DNA of 11,075 bases, from assembly GCA_900548145.1 (NCBI GenBank), contig URJB01000061.1, positions 1-11,075 on the forward strand, in the 5' to 3' direction. Both the position numbers and the translations under genes were made by a program. Every line of letters starts with the position of its first letter. The stretch's first letter is position 1. This document shows positions 1-6,969 of this stretch, one piece after another. A model generated the notes under the pieces. It made no database searches. It was not told the DNA's origin and saw only the letters and a program-made list of their open reading frames with translations. This DNA comes from an uncultured Eubacteriales bacterium. Its GTDB lineage: Bacteria; Bacillota; Clostridia; Christensenellales; Aristaeellaceae.

Positions 1-8
1 CCGGCGAG

Positions 9-31
9 CCGTGGCACCTGTCGTGCCACGG
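9..31. repeat. perfect GC-rich hairpin near window edge
   Basis: CCGTGGCAC and GTGCCACGG form a perfect 9-bp stem around a 5-nt loop (CTGTC). There is no T-run on either side, so it does not look like an ordinary intrinsic terminator. It lies downstream of the minus-strand GntR gene, in about 100 bp without a coding region, and probably belongs to the palindrome-rich intergenic sequence seen elsewhere in the window. Confidence 0.6.
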
Positions 32-70
32 CGGTAAAACCCCGGCCAAGTCGCATGTCCCCCTACGCCC

Positions 71-112
71 CTGCGCGCATAGCGCGCAGTCCGAAAGGGG
101 CTCAGCCCCTTG
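71..112. repeat. two adjacent palindromes at the 3' end of the GntR gene
   Basis: CTGCGCGC-ata-GCGCGCAG (71-89) has an 8-bp stem, and AAGGGGC-tca-GCCCCTT (95-111) has a 7-bp stem. The loop of the second one is the stop codon of the GntR gene on the minus strand. Only a short T3 follows on the minus strand, so termination is possible but weak. The segment CGCAGTCCGAA (85-95) recurs exactly in the repeat region at 5792-5802, and CAAGGGGCTGAGC (minus strand 112-100) recurs at 11041-11053. This suggests a dispersed intergenic repeat family. Confidence 0.6.
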
Positions 113-782
113 GGAGGTTGGTTTCTTCGAGGGCCATGAGGCAGGTCTGCTTGGAGCGCTCGATGTGCTTGCGCATCAGGCGCTCGAAGCTTTCAAGATC
201 CTTCTGCTCCACGTAGTCCACCAGCTTGTAGTGCTCGGCGTGGGCGGCGGAGCGGCGGTTCTCCTTGGAGATGGACATGGCGGAGAAGCGGCGGATGTAC
301 TCGTCCTGCCCCTCGATGACCCGGAGAATGCGCTTCATGCCGGAAATGGAGGTCAACCGCGCGTGAAAGTTCCGGGCGCGGGGAGACAGCTCCGCGATCA
401 TGTTTTTTTCGTTGTAGGGATCCATTTCGTGCAGCATGGCGCGCAGCTCGGCAATGTCCTGCGGCGTGGCTTTTTGGATAATGGCGGGAAGGGTCAGCAT
501 TTCCAGCGAGTTGCGGATGGTGTAAATCTCCATCACGTCCTCCATGGTGAAGGCGCGGACGATCACGCCACGGCGCATGACGTACTCTACCAGCCCGTCC
601 TGTTCCAGCTTGCGAAGGGCCTCCCGCAGCGGCGTGCGGCTGATGTGCATACGCTCGGCGTAATCCGTCTCCACAATGCGCGACCCGGCGGGGATTTCCC
701 CGGTGATAATGGCGTGCTTGAGGGTCTCGTAGGCGATTTCGCGAATCGGTTTGCTTTCACCCATCCGTTCGAAGCTGGTCAT
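102..782 (-). CDS. GntR family transcriptional regulator, FadR/FCD subfamily
   Basis: A 226-residue protein with the usual two-domain layout. Residues about 12-75 are a winged helix-turn-helix with the GntR signature: a long first helix, then ISRTPLREALRKLEQDGLVE at 47-66 and the wing RRGVIV. Residues about 80-220 are an all-helical FCD effector domain, with IRNSLE (89-94), FH at 139-140, H184 and H206. In the family the FCD domain binds a small carboxylate, often through a metal held by Asp and three His. Here the position four before H140, normally Asp, is A136, so metal binding may be altered. The ATG at 782 is preceded by a strong GGAGGAGG run and is preferred. It is divergent from the sugar amidotransferase gene, which it might regulate together with itself. 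The ligand cannot be told from the sequence. Confidence 0.93.
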   Translation of the reverse strand: MTSFERMGESKPIREIAYETLKHAIITGEIPAGSRIVETDYAERMHISRTPLREALRKLEQDGLVEYVMRRGVIVRAFTMEDVMEIYTIRNSLEMLTLPAIIQKATPQDIAELRAMLHEMDPYNEKNMIAELSPRARNFHARLTSISGMKRILRVIEGQDEYIRRFSAMSISKENRRSAAHAEHYKLVDYVEQKDLESFERLMRKHIERSKQTCLMALEETNLPRG

Positions 783-825
783 AGCGGCTCCTCCTCCGTA
801 AATTGCTTTTCTTTTGTATTTTTGT

Positions 826-855
826 ATCGTATCACGAAGGCGGATTTTCTGTCAA
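826..855 (-). promoter_or_regulatory. sigma-70-like promoter for the GntR gene
   Basis: On the minus strand TTGACA (855-850) is followed after 18 nt by TACGAT (831-826), preceded by TGA as an extended -10. The -35 is perfect and the -10 matches 4 of 6. The distance to the ATG at 782 gives a leader of about 35-40 nt containing the GGAGG site. Confidence 0.55.
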
Positions 856-881
856 GCGTCCGACGATGGTTTTTGTTGGCA

Positions 882-897
882 TGTCAACGGTTTGACA
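882..897. promoter_or_regulatory. inverted repeat overlapping the -35, candidate operator
   Basis: TGTCAA-CGGT-TTGACA is a perfect 6-bp inverted repeat whose right arm is the -35 hexamer of the plus-strand promoter. A repressor bound here would block the amidotransferase promoter. The divergent GntR protein is the natural candidate by position, but this is inference. The arms equal the -35 consensus, so chance symmetry is possible. Confidence 0.35.
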
Positions 898-921
898 CGC
901 TTCGGGGGCGAATGCTATAAT
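892..921 (+). promoter_or_regulatory. strong sigma-70-like promoter for the sugar amidotransferase
   Basis: A perfect TTGACA (892-897) and a perfect TATAAT (916-921) are separated by 18 nt, and TGC directly before the -10 makes it an extended -10. The start of transcription would be near 928, giving a leader of about 70 nt before the ATG at 999. Confidence 0.8.
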
Positions 922-961
922 ATCAGGACGGCGGACGAAGGGCCGTCGAAAACGCTTTGCG

Positions 962-978
962 GTCAAATACCGTTTGAC
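962..978. promoter_or_regulatory. inverted repeat in the amidotransferase leader, candidate second operator
   Basis: GTCAAA-TACCG-TTTGAC is a perfect 6-bp inverted repeat about 80 bp downstream of the similar TGTCAA/TTGACA repeat at 882-897. The two share the half-site GTCAA, suggesting a pair of binding sites for one regulator, or a small leader hairpin just before the ribosome binding site. Confidence 0.35.
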
Positions 979-998
979 AGGATAAGGGAGTGCTTCCG

Positions 999-2135
999 AT
1001 GGCGGAACAGATCTGCACCCGGTGCGTGATGGACAGTTCGGACCCGGGGATCGAATTTGACGAAAACGGCGTGTGCTCGGCTTGCAAGCAGTACATGCAT
1101 AACCGGGAACTGAGCGGCTATCACCCCGGCGAAAGCGAGAAAAAGCTGCAGGAAACCGTGGCCATGATGAAGGAAAACTCCAAGGACAGCGACTACGACT
1201 GCGTGCTGGGCATCTCCGGCGGCGTAGACAGCGCCTATATGGCCTATCTGGCCCATCAGCTGGGGCTGCGGGTGCTGGCCGTCCATGTGGACTCCGGCTG
1301 GAACAGCGAGGTGGCCGTCCGCAATATCGAAAAGATGTGCGAAAAGCTGAATATCCAACTGCATACCTACGTGATGGACTGGCCCACCATGAAGGAACTG
1401 ACCCGGGCGTTCATGCTGTCCGGTCTGGCCAATCTGGACGTGCCGCAGGATCACCTGTTTGCGTCCGTGGTGCCCATGATGGCGAAGAAATATCACGTAA
1501 AATATATCTTAAACGGGGCCAACGTGGCTACCGAGGGTTCCATGGCTCCCTTCTCTCAACAGCACACGTACCGGGATTCGTGGCACATCAAAAGCGTGTA
1601 CCGCAAGTGCGGCCGGGGCAAGAGCCTGAAAAAATACCCGCTGATGTCCTTCCGTCAGGCGTGGTTTGGCCTGCCGGGGGTACAGCAGATCAACCTGCTC
1701 AACTACGTGCCCTATTCCAAAAAAGAAGCCATGGCTACGCTGGAGCGGGAGTTCGGCTGGGAATACTATGGCGGCAAGCACTTTGAAAGCCGCTTCACCA
1801 AGTATTTCCAGTCCGTGTACCTGCCCCGGAAATTCGGGTACGACAAGCGCCGCTCTCACCTGAGCTGTCTGGTGCTCAACGGCGAAATGACCAGGGAGGA
1901 AGCGTTAGCCGAGCTGGCCAAGCCGCCCTATCCCGTGGAACAGCAAAAGGAAGACGAGGAATACATCCTCAAAAAGCTGGAGATCGACCCGGCGGAATGG
2001 CAGAAAATTCTGGACGCTCCGCCTACGCCTGACAGCGCGTACTTCTCCCAAATGGGGCTGCTTCGGCTGGCACAAAAAATTCTGGGCAAGAACAAGCTGG
2101 AAAACATCCGTAAGAAGCAGCAGAGCGGAAAATAA
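999..2135 (+). CDS. N-acetyl sugar amidotransferase (WbpG/PseA-like)
   Basis: A 378-residue ATP-dependent amidotransferase that in the family converts an N-acetyl group on a nucleotide or surface sugar into an acetamidino group. The PP-loop SGGVDS is at residues 73-78. An N-terminal CTRC (C6, C9) with CSAC (C26, C29) forms a likely zinc site typical of this family. The sequence is family-like throughout, including LNGANVATEG at 171-180. A GTG at 990 is in frame, but AAGGGAG (984-990) lies 8 nt before the ATG at 999, so 999 is the better start. The known partners, a HisH-like glutaminase and a HisF-like cyclase that supply ammonia, are not in this window. It is a single-gene unit with its own strong promoter and terminator. 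The exact sugar substrate is unknown. Confidence 0.88.
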   Translation: MAEQICTRCVMDSSDPGIEFDENGVCSACKQYMHNRELSGYHPGESEKKLQETVAMMKENSKDSDYDCVLGISGGVDSAYMAYLAHQLGLRVLAVHVDSGWNSEVAVRNIEKMCEKLNIQLHTYVMDWPTMKELTRAFMLSGLANLDVPQDHLFASVVPMMAKKYHVKYILNGANVATEGSMAPFSQQHTYRDSWHIKSVYRKCGRGKSLKKYPLMSFRQAWFGLPGVQQINLLNYVPYSKKEAMATLEREFGWEYYGGKHFESRFTKYFQSVYLPRKFGYDKRRSHLSCLVLNGEMTREEALAELAKPPYPVEQQKEDEEYILKKLEIDPAEWQKILDAPPTPDSAYFSQMGLLRLAQKILGKNKLENIRKKQQSGK

Positions 2136-2159
2136 TTCCAATGACAAAGCTAAAAAGGG

Positions 2160-2197
2160 CGCGCCCCTTCTCCGGCACAGGACCGGGAAGGGGCGCG
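2160..2197. terminator. bidirectional intrinsic terminator between converging genes
   Basis: CGCGCCCCTTC (2160-2170) pairs perfectly with GAAGGGGCGCG (2187-2197), an 11-bp stem with a 16-nt loop. On the plus strand it is followed by TTTGTTTATT, ending the amidotransferase transcript. On the minus strand it is followed shortly by CTTTTTA, ending gatB, whose stop codon is 5 nt away. Confidence 0.9.
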
Positions 2198-2202
2198 TTT
2201 GT

Positions 2203-3669
2203 TTATTCCTTTTGGGCTGCCAACGCGGCAAGTGCTTCGTGCACCAGCTGGGACAGTCGTTCCGGGTCGGCCCGGCCCCGGGTCAGGGCCATGGCCTTGC
2301 CCATAAGGGCTTTTTCTACCGTGAGTTTGCCCCGCAGATAGCCCTTCACCATGGAGGGGTTGTCCCGAAGGGCCTGCTCCGCTGCCTGACGGAGAACATT
2401 CTCGTCCGTCACAAGGAACAGGCCGTGTTCCTGCGCGTAAGTCTCTGGCTCCACGTCCTCGTCAAACAGCGCGGCGAGGATCTTTTTGCCGGTAGAGCTG
2501 TTCACCCGGCCTTCGTCCAGCAGATTGCTGAGCGCCGCCAGCCGCCGGGGCGGAATGGGCAGGCTGGATTCGTCCCGCTCGGTTCCGGGCGTTTCCCGAA
2601 GGGTCAGCTGGGCGAAGACCTCGCCCAGCAGCAGATTGGCCAGCGCCGCGGGATTCCGAGCGTCAGCCGCCGCCCGCATAAAATAATCCGCCAGCCACTT
2701 TTCGTCCGTCAAAAGCTCCGCCGCCTTGCGGGGCAGGCCGTACTTCTGCTGGAAAAGGGCGCGTTTTTCGTCCGGCAGCATAGGCAGCGAAGCCCGGAGT
2801 CGTTCCAGCTCCTCCGCCGAAAAGACCACCGGCGGCAGGTCGGGTTCCGGGAAATAGCGGTAATCGCCCGTCGTCTCTTTTCGGCGCATGACGATGGTCT
2901 TCCCGGTGCGCTGGTCAAAGCGCAGAGTCTCCTGCAGCACCGTGCCGCCCGCGTCCAGAATTTCCGCCTGCCGGGCATATTCGGCCCGAATGGCCCGTTC
3001 CACGCTCTGGAAGGAGTTCAGATTCTTCATTTCCGTGCGGGTGCCCATGGGCTGGCCCGGACGGCGAAGGCTCAGGTTCACGTCACAGCGGAGACTGCCC
3101 TCGTTCATGCGGCAGTCGCTGACCCCGGCGGCGGTCAGGATGGCCCGCAGCTTTTTCAGATAGGCGCTGGCTTCCTCCGCCGTGCGAAAGTCCGGCTCGG
3201 TCACGATCTCGATCAGGGGCACGCCGCAGCGGTTCAGGTCGATAGCCGTTACGCCGGGCCGGTCGTGCAGCAGCTTGCCCGCGTCTTCCTCCACGTGGAT
3301 GCGGGTAATGCCGATGCGTTTCGTTCCCCCATCTGCGGGAATTTCCACAAATCCCGCTTCGCACAAGGGGTAGAAAAACTGGGTGATCTGATAGGCTTTG
3401 GGCAGGTCGGGATAAAAGAAATTTTTCCGGTCGAAGCTGCTGATCGGGTTCACCCGGCAGTTCAGGGCAAAGCCCGCCAGCGCGGCCAGCTCCATGGCCC
3501 GGCGGTTCAGCACGGGCAGCGTTCCCGGCAGCCCCATGCACACCGGGCAGACCAGCGTGTTGGGCGGTGCTCCGTAGCGGTTTTCGCACCCGCAGAACGC
3601 CTTGGCGCGGGTCTTCAGCTCCACATGGGTCTCCAGACCCACCACCAGTTCATAGCGGTTTTCCGTCAT
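2203..3669 (-). CDS. gatB: Asp-tRNA(Asn)/Glu-tRNA(Gln) amidotransferase subunit B
   Basis: A 488-residue GatB, the usual size. This subunit binds misacylated tRNA, activates Glu or Asp on the tRNA with ATP and receives ammonia from GatA. Visible landmarks are the N-terminal YELVVGLETHVEL, the zinc cysteines C26, C28, C41 and C44, RKNFFYPDLPK at 81-91 and GVPLIEIVTEPD. The C-terminal part is the YqeY-like tRNA-binding tail (MVKGYLRGKLTVEKALMGKA). The start overlaps the gatA stop by 4 nt (ATGA), indicating translational coupling. It is the last gene of the gatC-gatA-gatB unit and ends next to the terminator at 2160-2197. No defect seen. Confidence 0.98.
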   Translation of the reverse strand: MTENRYELVVGLETHVELKTRAKAFCGCENRYGAPPNTLVCPVCMGLPGTLPVLNRRAMELAALAGFALNCRVNPISSFDRKNFFYPDLPKAYQITQFFYPLCEAGFVEIPADGGTKRIGITRIHVEEDAGKLLHDRPGVTAIDLNRCGVPLIEIVTEPDFRTAEEASAYLKKLRAILTAAGVSDCRMNEGSLRCDVNLSLRRPGQPMGTRTEMKNLNSFQSVERAIRAEYARQAEILDAGGTVLQETLRFDQRTGKTIVMRRKETTGDYRYFPEPDLPPVVFSAEELERLRASLPMLPDEKRALFQQKYGLPRKAAELLTDEKWLADYFMRAAADARNPAALANLLLGEVFAQLTLRETPGTERDESSLPIPPRRLAALSNLLDEGRVNSSTGKKILAALFDEDVEPETYAQEHGLFLVTDENVLRQAAEQALRDNPSMVKGYLRGKLTVEKALMGKAMALTRGRADPERLSQLVHEALAALAAQKE

Positions 3670-5180
3670 GCCCGCGCTCCTTCCTGCCCGGCCGTCAGGC
3701 GTTCATAGGGATAAGAACCCTTGGGGAGCGGACATTCCGTTTCATACCGGGCCGCCAGCCGGAACAGCAGGGGCAGCGATTCCCGGCCGCCCATCAGCGT
3801 CATGCCCATGGGAAGCCCCTCCGCCGACAGGCCGCAGGGCAGACTCAGGGCCGGAAGCCCTGCCAGATTGGCGGGCACGCTGTACAGGTCAGACAGATAC
3901 ATCTGGGCGGGGTCGTCCTGCTTTTCGCCGATGGGCCACGCCGTGGTGGCCGTGGTGGGGAACAGCAGCGCGTCCGCGGATCCCAGCACCCGTTCCAGCT
4001 CCTTCTGCAAAAGGGCACGGGCCTGCACGGCACGGTCATAGCTTTCGACCCGTTGTTCTTCGGTCAGGCTGTACGCGCCCAGCAAAATGCGCCGCTTGAC
4101 CTCCATGCCAAAGCCCTCCCGGCGGCTTTCCCGGTACAGCTGGTGGATTTCCTCCGCCGGGGCACGATGGCCGTAGCGAACGCCGTCGTACCGGGCCAGA
4201 TTGCTGCCCGCTTCTGCGCAGGAAAGCACCAGATAGGCGGGCAGTCCCAACGGCAGCGACGGGAGGGAGACCGTCTCGATCTCCGCGCCCAGCCGCCGAA
4301 ATGCTTCAGCAGCGGCACGAACCGCCCGTTCCACGTCCGCGTCCAATCCCTGACCAAAGGCCTCCTGCGGCAGAGCGATCTTGACGTTTTCCAAGGGGCG
4401 TTCCAGTTCGGAGGTAAAATCAGCCGCCAGCGACGGGTCTGATGTCATATCGCGAGGATCGCTCCCCGCCAGCAGGTTCATGACCAATGCCGCGTCCCCG
4501 CAGGTCTTGCACAGCGGGCCGATCTGGTCAAAAGAGCTGGCCATTGCCACCAGACCGTAGCGGCTGACGGTCCCATAGGCGGGCTTGATCCCGGCCACGC
4601 CGCACAGCGCCGCCGGCTGACGGATGCTGCCGCCCGTATCGCTGCCCAGCGCCATCGGTGCCATGCCCGCAGCCACGGCGGCGGCGCATCCGCCTGATGA
4701 CCCGCCCGGCACCCGGCTTGCATCCCACGGATTGCGGGACGGGCCGAAAAAGCTGGTTTCGGTGCTGCTGCCCATGGCGAACTCATCCAGATTCACCCGG
4801 CCCAGCAGCGGCATTCCCGACTCCTGCAGCCGCCGCACCGCCGTGGCGGTATAGGGCGAGCGGTAGTTTTCCAGCATCCGACTGGCGCAGGTGCAAAGTC
4901 TGCCCTCCACGCACAGATTATCCTTCACGGCAAAAGGAACGCCGTCCAGCCGGGACAGGGGCTTTCCCTCCCGGCGGCGGCGGTCGGACGCCCGGGCTTC
5001 CTCCCGGGCCGTATCCCCGAAAACCTCCAGAAACACGTTCAGTGTGGAGTTTTGCAGGGCGATATTTTCCAAATAAGCGTCTGTAACGGCTTCAGACGAA
5101 AAACTCCCGTTTTCCAGCCCGCGCGCCAATTCCGAAACAGTCAGCGCGCACAGGGCGAGGGAGCGGCGGTTCCCTACCAT
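3666..5180 (-). CDS. gatA: Asp-tRNA(Asn)/Glu-tRNA(Gln) amidotransferase subunit A
   Basis: An amidase-signature protein of 504 residues that hydrolyses glutamine and passes ammonia to GatB. The Ser-cisSer-Lys triad is complete: K86 (FAVKDN), S161 (GGSSGG) and S185 (GSDTGGSIRQP), with the same spacing as in characterised GatA proteins. The start is ambiguous. AAAGGAG lies at 5198-5192, 11 nt before the ATG at 5180 and 5 nt before an in-frame TTG at 5186, which would add two residues. The ATG is preferred on codon grounds. The gap to gatC is 22 nt and the 3' end overlaps gatB by 4 nt. Confidence 0.97.
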   Translation of the reverse strand: MVGNRRSLALCALTVSELARGLENGSFSSEAVTDAYLENIALQNSTLNVFLEVFGDTAREEARASDRRRREGKPLSRLDGVPFAVKDNLCVEGRLCTCASRMLENYRSPYTATAVRRLQESGMPLLGRVNLDEFAMGSSTETSFFGPSRNPWDASRVPGGSSGGCAAAVAAGMAPMALGSDTGGSIRQPAALCGVAGIKPAYGTVSRYGLVAMASSFDQIGPLCKTCGDAALVMNLLAGSDPRDMTSDPSLAADFTSELERPLENVKIALPQEAFGQGLDADVERAVRAAAEAFRRLGAEIETVSLPSLPLGLPAYLVLSCAEAGSNLARYDGVRYGHRAPAEEIHQLYRESRREGFGMEVKRRILLGAYSLTEEQRVESYDRAVQARALLQKELERVLGSADALLFPTTATTAWPIGEKQDDPAQMYLSDLYSVPANLAGLPALSLPCGLSAEGLPMGMTLMGGRESLPLLFRLAARYETECPLPKGSYPYERLTAGQEGARA

Positions 5181-5202
5181 GAGCAAACAGTCTCCTTTGA
5201 TC

Positions 5203-5481
5203 TTATGCCAGCGTGTGCGGCACGGTAATCAGCCCGTCTTCGGCGGCAGGGGCGTTAGCCAGCGCCTGATCCCGGTCAAGGCTGGCGGACGGCTCGTCGG
5301 CCCGAAGCGCGGCACAACCTGTCTCCCGGCGGAACTCCGTCCCGGCGGTCTTTCCCGTAAGGGGCGGCAGCGCCGCCGAGCGCAGCACCGAGGGCCATTG
5401 CCGCCAGAGGTTTCTTTCCTCCTCCGGGGTCAGCCCCAGCATTCCCGCATCGTCCAGCAGGCGACTCCATTCCGATTTCAT
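5203..5481 (-). CDS. gatC: Asp-tRNA(Asn)/Glu-tRNA(Gln) amidotransferase subunit C
   Basis: A 92-residue GatC, the small belt subunit that stabilises the GatA-GatB complex. The C-terminal part has the family pattern of LRADEP, then NAPAAEDGLITVP before the stop. Longer in-frame extensions exist, but AGGAG (5494-5490) lies 8 nt before the ATG at 5481 and the length from there fits the family. It is first in the gatCAB unit. I see no convincing promoter directly upstream, so transcription may begin within or beyond the repeat region. Confidence 0.93.
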   Translation of the reverse strand: MKSEWSRLLDDAGMLGLTPEEERNLWRQWPSVLRSAALPPLTGKTAGTEFRRETGCAALRADEPSASLDRDQALANAPAAEDGLITVPHTLA

Positions 5482-5530
5482 AGATAGTGCTCCTGTTCTG
5501 GTTCCATCCTGATTTTGACAACAGCATTGA

Positions 5531-5837
5531 AGCCCGCAACGCGCTGAAAGTGTGGAGCGAGCCGCTAAAGGGTGCGCAGCACCGAGGGTTGAGGACACCG
5601 CGCAGCGGTACCGCAAACCCGAAGCCCACGACCAAGGGAGGCCGAAGGCCGACTAGCGCCAGAAATGGCTGAATGCCATGAAGCGCGTAGCCAAGCACAA
5701 GCATAGCGTAGAGCTTGGCCGCCGTACGCAGGGGAGCGGGCCGCTAAAAAGGGTGCGCAGCACCGAGGGCGAGGACAGCCCGAAGGGCTACCGCAGTCCG
5801 AAGCCCGCAACCCGCAGGGGAGCGGGCCGCTAAAAAG
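5531..5837. repeat. GC-rich imperfect direct repeats with conserved hairpins, noncoding
   Basis: Two long copies (5555-5633 and 5734-5813) and a short third start (5820-5837) share GAGCGRGCCGCTAAA, then GGGTGCGCAGCACCGAGGG, GAGGACA and ...CCGAAGCCC. The unit AGCCCGCAAC also occurs at 5531 and 5802. At the same place in both long copies lies a 13-nt hairpin: ACCGC-gca-GCGGT (5597-5609) and AGCCC-gaa-GGGCT (5777-5789). The sequences differ but pairing is kept. Between the copies are more stems, such as GCCAAGC/GCTTGGC (5690-5719). On the minus strand copy B contains GGTGC-tgc-GCACC followed by CTTTTT, a possible weak terminator for the isomerase. The open frames through this block are inconsistent with coding. 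Confidence 0.75.
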
Positions 5838-5908
5838 AAGGCCCGGGGCTTTCATTCATCCCGGTCCGTCCGGCACTACTATACCATGTTTGCGCCGGCA
5901 ATTCAACC

Positions 5909-5937
5909 GGCGGCCTGCCGCAGTACGGAAGGCCGCC
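5909..5937 (-). terminator. hairpin behind the isomerase gene, possible terminator
   Basis: GGCGGCCT (5909-5916) pairs with AGGCCGCC (5930-5937), an 8-bp stem starting 8 nt beyond the isomerase stop codon. No T-run follows on the minus strand, so it may act as a 3'-end stabiliser or a weak terminator only. Confidence 0.4.
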
Positions 5938-5944
5938 TGCGGGT

Positions 5945-6784
5945 TCAGTTTACACCATTTTCGTTGCGAAGCCACGAAAGCACGTGTTCTGCCGAGCGGC
6001 GCAGCGCTTCCAACTGATTCGCAGCGCCGAAGTGTTCCACCGAGAAAGAACCCTTGTAGTCTCCCTGGATCAGGGTACGGGTCAGTTCGTCCAGGCCCAG
6101 CCAGCCCTCGCCCACAGGGCAGGGATACATCCGTTCCCCCGACAGATCGGCCAGCCAGTTGTCGTCCTTGGCGTTGGCAAAGGCCGCATCCCGGCTGCGA
6201 TCCTTCAGATGGACGTGGCACAGCCACGGGCCCAGCAGGTGCAGGCCGTCCATGGCGTTTTCCATAGAATAGGCGAAATTGCCCGTATCGAAGGTAAAGC
6301 CCAGTCCTTCCACATTTTGCAGAAAGAACCACAGCCCCATGGCGGTGGAACAGGGCGAGGCGGCGTTGTCGTAGTCCTCAAGCGTAACCGTCACGCCGCA
6401 GCTCCGGGCGATCTCCACCATGCGGCAAAGCTCCTCCGCCATCCGGCGGCGGATCGCTGCCGGGTCGTCGCCCTTTCGAACGAATCCGGGGACGCACAGC
6501 ACCTTTTTCGCCCCGAAGGATACTGCCCGTTCCAGATGCCGCCGAATCTGCCGCTCGTTTTCCTCCCGCGGGGCATAGCCGAAATCGTAGTTTTCATAGA
6601 CGGACGCAACCTTCAGGCCGCAGTCGTCAAACCACTGCCGGCGTTCCTCCGTCAGCTGACGGCAGTCGCACTCCAATCCGCCGTAGCCCATGGCCTTGAC
6701 CTGCCGCAGCGCCTCCGGCTCGGTCAGGTCCCGCTGGGCGCAGGCTTCCAGTATATGAGCGTGAAAAGCGTTCAGTTGAGCCAT
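5945..6784 (-). CDS. sugar phosphate isomerase/epimerase (xylose isomerase-like TIM barrel)
   Basis: A 279-residue protein of the AP-endonuclease-2/xylose-isomerase-like fold, cytoplasmic, without signal peptide. The four expected metal ligands can be placed: E136 (TLEDYDN), D166 (FDTGNF), H192 (HVHLKD) and E250 (SVEHFG). Members isomerise or epimerise sugars or inositol derivatives, but the substrate cannot be predicted from sequence alone. AAGGAGG (6802-6796) precedes the ATG at 6784 by 11 nt. It is a single-gene unit reading away from the RHS island. Its promoter now abuts the left repeat of that island. Confidence 0.88.
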   Translation of the reverse strand: MAQLNAFHAHILEACAQRDLTEPEALRQVKAMGYGGLECDCRQLTEERRQWFDDCGLKVASVYENYDFGYAPREENERQIRRHLERAVSFGAKKVLCVPGFVRKGDDPAAIRRRMAEELCRMVEIARSCGVTVTLEDYDNAASPCSTAMGLWFFLQNVEGLGFTFDTGNFAYSMENAMDGLHLLGPWLCHVHLKDRSRDAAFANAKDDNWLADLSGERMYPCPVGEGWLGLDELTRTLIQGDYKGSFSVEHFGAANQLEALRRSAEHVLSWLRNENGVN

Positions 6785-6886
6785 AACAAAAGTTTCCTCC
6801 TTATGATTTGTGTTTTATGGGTATTTCTCCCGCGTTCAAAAGCCGTTCATCACTGCTTTTTTCTGCAAAAGTGCTGATTCAACGGC

Positions 6887-6915
6887 ATTATAGCATTTTT
6901 TCGGCCGAATGCCTA
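6887..6915 (-). promoter_or_regulatory. extended -10 promoter for the isomerase
   Basis: On the minus strand TGC-TATAAT (-10 at 6892-6887) is preceded with a 17-nt spacer by TAGGCA (6915-6910), a 4/6 -35. The -35 lies inside the left copy of the 22-bp repeat, so the insertion of the island kept or restored this promoter. Confidence 0.6.
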
Positions 6916-6926
6916 TGATTTTGCCT
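6905..6926 (+). repeat. left copy of 22-bp flanking direct repeat
   Basis: Identical to 8414-8435. Its last three bases CCT also form the start of the RHS-core repeat that follows, so the left junction has a short overlap between target and insert. Confidence 0.9.
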
Positions 6927-6944
6927 GCAGGGCGACGTCATTGG
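6924..6944 (+). repeat. left RHS-core terminal repeat
   Basis: CCT plus GCAGGGCGACGTCATTGG matches 8389-8409 at 19 of 21 positions. In the toxin frame it encodes LQGDVIG, a well-known RHS core motif, and it marks the point where the RHS fragment begins. A stop codon TGA lies just upstream in this frame at 6916-6918. Confidence 0.85.
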
Positions 6945-6969
6945 TCTGGTTGACGGCAACGGCACCAAA

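Noticed and set aside
165..920. 251-codon open frame on the plus strand over the GntR gene
   Set aside because: Antisense to a well-supported GntR gene, and it runs through two promoters at its 3' end.
922..998. Riboswitch or attenuator in the amidotransferase leader
   Set aside because: The leader is only about 70 nt with one short inverted repeat and no T-run. No known riboswitch core is recognisable.
2212..3708. 498-codon open frame on the plus strand
   Set aside because: It is fully antisense to gatB, which has all family motifs. The frame is open because of GC-rich codon bias and has no recognisable domain.
3666..5186. TTG at 5186 as the gatA start
   Set aside because: Possible, since AAAGGAG is 5 nt away, but the ATG two codons later is also within range and is the more common start codon. 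The difference is two residues.
5555..5837. Possible CRISPR array
   Set aside because: The repeats are long, imperfect and unevenly spaced (179 and 86 bp), without uniform spacers, and no cas gene is near.
5276..5855. Several open frames through the repeat block upstream of gatC
   Set aside because: They give unrelated low-information proteins from the repeats in different frames, and repeat copies differ by lengths that break the frame.
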